Positions 60,260 to 64,000 of a DNA stretch of 64,000 nucleotides are shown one piece after another. Source of the stretch: Streptomyces olivochromogenes (GTDB lineage Bacteria; Actinomycetota; Actinomycetes; Streptomycetales; Streptomycetaceae). The stretch is from assembly GCF_001514115.1 (NCBI RefSeq), contig NZ_KQ948453.1, positions 106,659 through 170,658 of the forward strand. The letters run 5' to 3'. The notes beneath the pieces were generated by a model. It was not told the origin of the DNA, made no database searches, and saw nothing but the letters and a program-made list of their open reading frames with translations. A program made the translations under genes and the position numbers. The first letter of the stretch is position 1, and each line of letters starts with the position of its first letter.

Positions 60260-60277
60260 TGCCAACAAGGAGGAATA

Positions 60278-60511
60278 ATGATCAAGAAGGTCGTCGCTGC
60301 TGCGGCTGCCACTGGTGGTCTGGTTCTCGCGGGTGCGGGCCTGGCCGTCGCCGACTCGGGTGCCCAGGGTGCCGCTGTGCACTCCCCGGGTGTCATCTCC
60401 GGCAACGTCATCCAGGTGCCCGTTCACGTCCCGGTGAACGTTTGCGGCAACACGGTCTCCGTGATCGGGCTGCTGAACCCCACCTTCGGCAACACCTGCA
60501 TCAACAACTGA
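60278..60511 (+). CDS. chpH: short chaplin ChpH
   Basis: 77 aa secreted amyloid surface protein that coats aerial hyphae and spores. A signal peptide ends after Ala25 (LAVA/DSG). The single chaplin domain runs from about residue 36 to 76 with the SPGVISGN start, the [12 protein letters not shown] block and two conserved Cys (56 and 74) that form a disulfide. AAGGAGGAATA gives a strong ribosome site. Adjacent to a long sorted chaplin, the S. coelicolor chpH-chpC arrangement. Likely expressed under BldN during development; no promoter was confirmed. Confidence 0.96.
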   Translation: MIKKVVAAAAATGGLVLAGAGLAVADSGAQGAAVHSPGVISGNVIQVPVHVPVNVCGNTVSVIGLLNPTFGNTCINN

Positions 60512-60543
60512 CGTTGTGCCTCACCCCACGAGGGTCTGAGCCC

Positions 60544-60582
60544 GTCGGCCCCGGAGCGCGCGCCATGCGCTCCGGGGCCGAC
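60544..60582 (+). terminator. terminator after chpH
   Basis: GTCGGCCCCGGAGCGC and its exact reverse complement, 16-base arms around GCGCCAT, 32 bases after the chpH stop. It should limit read-through into the long chaplin gene. Confidence 0.88.
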
Positions 60583-60662
60583 CGGCTTTCGGCGCACGCA
60601 CAGGACGGATGCGTGCGCGTTCCGGAGGGTCCAAGCCAAGGACTAAGGCAGGGAATTCAGCT

Positions 60663-61751
60663 ATGCGACAGGTCACCCGCAAGGGCCTGATGACCGTGGC
60701 GGCCGCGACCGGCGTACTCGCCGCGACCGGAGGCTACGCACACGCCGACTCGGGTGCGAGCGGCGCCAGTTCGGACTCGCCCGGCGTGCTGTCGGGCAAC
60801 ACGGTGCAGGCGCCGGTGCACGTGCCGGTCAACGTCTGCGGAAACACCGTGAACGTCGTCGGGTTGCTCAACCCGGCGATGGGCAACAAGTGCGTCAACC
60901 ACGGCGGCGGTGGGTCGTCCGCCGGGGGGCACGGGGGAGGTTATGGAGGCGGCTACGGGGGTGGCGGCCATGATGGTGGCGGCTACGGGGGTGGCGGCTA
61001 CGGCAGTGGCGGCCATGACGGTGGTGGCTACGGCGGTGGCGGCCATGACGGTGGCGGCTACGGCGGTGGTGGCTACGGCGGTGGCGGTTCGCACTGGGGC
61101 GGCTCCCACGCCGGTGGGCACGCGAGTGGCTCGCCGGGCGTCGGCTCCGGCAACCACGTCCAGGTGCCGATCGACGTGCCGGTCAACGTCTGCGGCAACA
61201 GCGTGAACGTCGTCGGGTTGCTCAACCCGGCGATGGGCAACGACTGCGCGAACGGACACGGCGGCCACACCCACTATCCGCCCGGCGGCGGTCACCCCGG
61301 TCACCCCGGTCAGCCCGGTCACCCGGGTCAGCCCGGTCACCCGGGTCAGCCCGGTCACCCCGGTCACCCGGGTCACCCCGGTCACCCCGGTCACCCGGGA
61401 CACCCCGGTTACCCGGGGCAGCCTGGGAACCCCGGTCAGCCCGGGAACCCGGGTACGCCCGGGAACCCGGGTACGCCCGGGAACCCGGGTACGCCCGGGA
61501 ACCCGGGTACGCCCGGGAACCCGGGTACGCCCGGGAACCCGGGTACGCCCGGGCACCCCGGAACCCCGGGCACGCCGCCCACCTCGTACCCCCACCACCC
61601 GGGGACGCAGAACGTCTCCCAGCCGCAGAGCGGCGCGGCGCAGCTCGCCCACACCGGCAGTGACCTGCCGATCGGCGCGGTGATCCCGGCGGCCGCGGGC
61701 GCGCTGCTGGCGGGCGCCGTGCTCTACCGCCGGGCGCGCTCAGGCGCGTAG
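60663..61751 (+). CDS. chpC: long sortase-anchored chaplin with collagen-like repeats
   Basis: 362 aa wall-anchored chaplin. A signal peptide ends near Ala28 (YAHA/DSG). The first chaplin domain has Cys59 and Cys77. A Gly-rich repeat of the type YGGGGHDGG fills about residues 81-150. A second chaplin domain follows with VPVNVCGN and NPAMGNDC. Residues 210-305 are 32 Gly-X-Pro triplets (X = His, Gln, Asn, Thr, Tyr), a collagen-like tract. LAHTG at 328-332 is a class E sortase signal, followed by a membrane helix and RRARSG tail. The collagen-like stretch is unusual and much longer than in the S. coelicolor long chaplins as I recall them. Confidence 0.93.
   Translation: MRQVTRKGLMTVAAATGVLAATGGYAHADSGASGASSDSPGVLSGNTVQAPVHVPVNVCGNTVNVVGLLNPAMGNKCVNHGGGGSSAGGHGGGYGGGYGGGGHDGGGYGGGGYGSGGHDGGGYGGGGHDGGGYGGGGYGGGGSHWGGSHAGGHASGSPGVGSGNHVQVPIDVPVNVCGNSVNVVGLLNPAMGNDCANGHGGHTHYPPGGGHPGHPGQPGHPGQPGHPGQPGHPGHPGHPGHPGHPGHPGYPGQPGNPGQPGNPGTPGNPGTPGNPGTPGNPGTPGNPGTPGNPGTPGHPGTPGTPPTSYPHHPGTQNVSQPQSGAAQLAHTGSDLPIGAVIPAAAGALLAGAVLYRRARSGA
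61290..61578 (+). repeat. 9- and 18-base tandem repeats in the long chaplin
   Basis: A 9-base register (GGTCACCCC, GGTCAGCCC, GGTCACCCG and variants) runs from 61290. GGGAACCCGGGTACGCCC is repeated exactly six times at 61443-61550. The units encode Gly-X-Pro triplets. Copy number may vary between strains. Confidence 0.92.
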
Positions 61752-61804
61752 TCGGCGGGACAGAGAAGTGTCCGGGCCTGGAACGGGGGCCGGGGCAGGT
61801 GTGA

Positions 61805-61873
61805 TCGCTTCGCCACAGGCATCCCCTGTGGCGAAGCGACCGGAGCGGGCCCGCACGGGCGGGGCCCGCTCCG
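61805..61873. terminator. two consecutive hairpins between convergent genes
   Basis: TCGCTTCGCCACAGG with its exact complement at 61825-61839 (15-base arms), then CGGAGCGGGCCC (61841-61852) with GGGCCCGCTCCG (61862-61873) ending in TTT. They separate the chaplin gene from the convergent DUF5703 gene. Confidence 0.85.
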
Positions 61874-61889
61874 TTTCAGCCGCTTTCGC

Positions 61890-62078
61890 TCACCACGTGG
61901 CACGCACCTGGCGGATGATCCGCCGGCGCAGCCGCACCTTGCGGCTGCCGTCGGGGTGCAGGCTGAGGCGGTCCAACTCCCAGTGTCCGTACTCCGCATG
62001 GTCCGTCAGCAGGCGTGTCGTCTCCTTGCGGGACACCCCGCGCGGCACGTACACGTCGACAAATTCGTATTCCGGCAT
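61890..62078 (-). CDS. DUF5703-family small protein
   Basis: 62 aa, starting MPEYEFVDVYVPRGVSRKET and ending RRRIIRQVRATW. The sequence matches the small conserved DUF5703 family of Streptomyces and relatives. It is basic in its second half, has no membrane segment and probably folds as a small alpha/beta unit. Function unknown. Divergent from the acidic protein gene at 62126 with a 47-base gap. Confidence 0.82.
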   Translation of the reverse strand: MPEYEFVDVYVPRGVSRKETTRLLTDHAEYGHWELDRLSLHPDGSRKVRLRRRIIRQVRATW

Positions 62079-62125
62079 CGCATCTATTGTGCGGGCAGAG
62101 GCCCTGTACGGATAGCGTCTGCACT

Positions 62126-62833
62126 ATGTCTGATGCTGTGCAGCCCACCACTGCCGAGGTACGCGCCGCCGCCGAGGCTGTCAAGACCGCACTCGACCGC
62201 CACCTGGCCGCGGTCGAGCGCAGGTCGGGCGATGACGACCCGGCCGTATACGAGGCGTTCAACGAGCTGGCCGCCGCGGCCGAGGAGTACGACGAGCTGC
62301 TCTACGACCGCTATGACGAGGTCACTCCCTTCGAGATCCCCGGCAGCGACGACACGCTGCCGCCGTACACGGGCCCCGAGGAGCCGAACGCGCTGAGCGT
62401 GCTGATCCGCCGGGACTACGCGGTGGTGGAGCCGCAGCGACTGCTGGCACAGGCCCAGCGGGTGGAGGCCGTGGAGGAGAACGGGGCCACCGCGGCCGCG
62501 GGCTTCGACGCGGCGTCCGGCACGGTGCACGGGGCGCTGGGCGTCCTGTTCGGCGAGTTCGAGCCGGACGAGATCGCCTCCCGGCACAAGGAGTTCGGCC
62601 TGGAGGAGGGCGACTCCACACTCTGGGTCACGGCCGCCGACGAACCGGCCGACCCCGGCGAGTGGCTGGAGACCCCCTTCGAGGCGATCGACCCGCAGCG
62701 CGTGGTCTGCCGCTTCGACGTCAGCGCGGTCTTCGACGACGAGTCGGACGACGACGAGCTGGAGGACGACCTCGCCCCGGACTCCGAACTGGACGAGGAC
62801 GGGGATCTGGAGCCGCTGGACGCCGATCGCTGA
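62126..62833 (+). CDS. conserved acidic protein of unknown function
   Basis: 235 aa from ATG 62126. The N-terminus is helical (AAAEAVKTALDRHLAAVERR); the middle has VEENGATAAAGFDAASGTVHG and FGLEEGDSTLWVTAADEP. The last 40 residues are almost entirely Asp/Glu (DDESDDDELEDDLAPDSEL). No family I can name. Such acidic tails can bind basic proteins or metal. It is conserved in this position near chaplin genes as I recall. Confidence 0.72.
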   Translation: MSDAVQPTTAEVRAAAEAVKTALDRHLAAVERRSGDDDPAVYEAFNELAAAAEEYDELLYDRYDEVTPFEIPGSDDTLPPYTGPEEPNALSVLIRRDYAVVEPQRLLAQAQRVEAVEENGATAAAGFDAASGTVHGALGVLFGEFEPDEIASRHKEFGLEEGDSTLWVTAADEPADPGEWLETPFEAIDPQRVVCRFDVSAVFDDESDDDELEDDLAPDSELDEDGDLEPLDADR

Positions 62834-62894
62834 GCACCGCGGCAAAGGGCTCCTGAGCATGCCGTCGCGGGAGCGCTGAGCACCGCGTCACAGG

Positions 62895-62932
62895 AAGGTG
62901 GCGGTCACCGGAAGCCCGGTGGCCGCCACCTT
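62895..62932. terminator. terminator between convergent genes
   Basis: AAGGTGGCGGTCACCGG and CCGGTGGCCGCCACCTT, 17-base arms with one G-T pair and a 4-base loop, between the acidic protein gene and the RecD-like gene. Confidence 0.85.
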
Positions 62933-62966
62933 CCCGCGTACGGGAGCCCTGTCCCTGGGCGGCGGC

Positions 62967-64000
62967 TCAGCCCGCCGCCGGGACCTGTGCCTTGAGCAGG
63001 GCGGGCAGGCGCGTGGTGCGCGGCTTCTGCGGGACCTCGGCCACCGCCCGCTGCAGGGCCTGCTCCACCCCGTGGACCACGGACAGATGGCGCTCGGCCC
63101 GGCCGAAGGCCGTGTACACCCAGGGCCTGGTCAGGGCCGCCGCTGCGTCACCGGGGAGCACCACGACCGCGGCGGGCCAGCGCAGACCGACCGCCTGGTG
63201 CGCCGTGAGCGCCCAGCCGTGCCGTACGGACTGCTCCACCCGCTCCTTCGGTACGACGACGGGCAGACCCGAGCACTCCAGGTGCAGCCCGTCGGCATCG
63301 GCCTTCACCACGTGCCCCACCGTCGTACGACCCGGAGCGGGGGAGTGGGCGACACGGTCCCCGGGGTCGAAGCCCCCGAAGCGGCCGGGGCCCGGGTTCA
63401 GCCGCTCCTTGAGCGCGCTGTTGAGTGCGCGGGTGCCGACGGCGCCGCCGTGCCCCGGGGTGATCACCTGCGTCTGCTCGGCCGGGATGCCGATGGCGCG
63501 CGGCACCGAGTCCGCGACCAGCTGCACGGTCCGGTGCACCGCCTCGCCGGCGTCCCGCACGGGGACGATCACGACTTCCTTGCCGGGCGCCTCGACCTGG
63601 TTCAGCTCGCCGATGCCGACCCCGGAGACCAGCTCCCCGACGGGGCCGGGGTCCGGCGTCCGCGAGGCCACCTGCGGGCACACCCGAGCGGCGAGCAGAT
63701 CGGCGAAGACCCGCCCCGGACCCGCCGACCACAGCACTCCAGGGTCCCCGCTCAGCACCAGCCGTGCGCCGTCCGGCAGCGACTCGGCGAGCATGGCCGC
63801 CGTCTCGACGTCCAGCTGCGGTGCGTCCAGGACGACCAGGAGGTCCAGGTCGAAGGCGCCGTCCGTGTCCCGGCCAGGGCCCTCGGCGCCGGAGAGGAGT
63901 CCCGCGACGGTGGCGACCCCGGTGACCGGCCCGTCCCCGGCGTCGCCCGAGGGGCCGTCCGGCAGGTCGTACCGCGCCATGCGGGCCGTGCAGTCGTCGC
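62967..64000 (-). CDS. RecD-like helix-hairpin-helix ATPase, 5' end cut off
   Basis: C-terminal 344 residues or so of a RecD/TraA-type superfamily 1 helicase. The frame stays open to the window edge beyond ATG 63980, so the gene continues outside. Motifs in order: a Walker B-like LVVLDAPQLD, motif III LSGDPGVLWSAGPGRV, GELVSGVGIGELN, motif V-like ALTAHQAVGLRWPAAVVV, and VI-like PWVYTAFGRAERHL. The acidic DE of Walker B is DAP here, and HKSQG is HQAVG, so ATP use may be reduced or absent. N-terminal half not visible. Confidence 0.83.
   Translation of the reverse strand, partial: DDCTARMARYDLPDGPSGDAGDGPVTGVATVAGLLSGAEGPGRDTDGAFDLDLLVVLDAPQLDVETAAMLAESLPDGARLVLSGDPGVLWSAGPGRVFADLLAARVCPQVASRTPDPGPVGELVSGVGIGELNQVEAPGKEVVIVPVRDAGEAVHRTVQLVADSVPRAIGIPAEQTQVITPGHGGAVGTRALNSALKERLNPGPGRFGGFDPGDRVAHSPAPGRTTVGHVVKADADGLHLECSGLPVVVPKERVEQSVRHGWALTAHQAVGLRWPAAVVVLPGDAAAALTRPWVYTAFGRAERHLSVVHGVEQALQRAVAEVPQKPRTTRLPALLKAQVPAAG

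Noticed and set aside
61290-61578. Possible CRISPR-like array
   Set aside because: The units are contiguous 9/18-base repeats in frame with a protein coding for Gly-X-Pro; there are no spacers and no cas genes.

Overview
The window is chromosomal DNA from a Streptomyces or a very close relative. It is very GC-rich with strong GC bias at third codon positions, uses many GTG starts, and carries chaplins, a Pls-type NRPS and dense TetR/GntR regulation. From memory, the gene order (hmgA, a TetR, the citrate carrier, soxR, gnt genes, chpH-chpC, a RecD-like ATPase) follows the S. coelicolor SCO1665-SCO1725 region in reverse, so most of it looks like conserved core chromosome. I saw no insertion sequence, prophage, CRISPR array or origin.

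Layout. 0-4.2 kb: an RskA-like anti-sigma factor, a small unknown protein, and a DrrAB-type ABC exporter divergent from its TetR, with two related palindromes between them. 4.2-7.6 kb: an orphan type ISP-like C-terminal domain protein, a UTRA-GntR regulator and homogentisate dioxygenase. 7.8-16 kb: lipoprotein and TetR, a molybdopterin oxidoreductase, a CitMHS carrier, an MFS transporter and an orphan sugar-type ABC ATPase. 16-24 kb: aldehyde and alcohol dehydrogenases, DMT exporter, ArsR, TetR divergent from an acyl-CoA dehydrogenase, YiaA/B-like protein, TetR and a MaoC-like hydratase. 24-33 kb: SoxR, a DRB0094-type RNA ligase, a zinc-ribbon unknown, a secreted Ntn acylase, an alpha/beta hydrolase and a NamZ-type muramidase. 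33-38.5 kb: two convergent acyl-CoA operons (SDR, acyl-CoA ligase and TetR facing ACAD and an APH-like phosphotransferase). 38.6-47.7 kb: His-rich metal-binding protein, two DUF202 proteins, Nudix, DMT transporter, KstD-like flavoprotein, helical unknown, APC permease, and a YedY-like molybdoenzyme with a cytochrome b partner. 47.7-52.4 kb: idonate/gluconate cluster. 52.4-58.6 kb: YchJ, M1 peptidase, Pls-like NRPS and tRNA-Leu. 58.8-64 kb: M20 peptidase, two chaplins, small conserved proteins and a RecD-like ATPase cut by the window edge.

The standout is the Pls-like gene at 54328-58203. It has A and T domains, about six membrane segments and tandem C-terminal hexapeptide-repeat domains. My hand reading of its A-domain pocket (D-A-E-S-I-G-T-V-V-K) resembles lysine-type codes. 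Its stop overlaps the start of an M1 zinc aminopeptidase, so a polymer synthetase appears translationally coupled to a candidate polymer-trimming enzyme. The second unusual gene is a long chaplin with two amyloid domains, Gly-rich repeats, 32 collagen-like Gly-X-Pro triplets and an LAHTG sorting signal.

Several regulators can be linked to targets by shared palindromes found by eye: AAACTARCA-type sites upstream of the ALDH/ADH genes and between a TetR and an ACAD; CTAAGC-N4-GCT-type sites upstream of a TetR and a MaoC gene; and ATACCGACTGGT sites upstream of both convergent acyl-CoA operons. These make testable small regulons.
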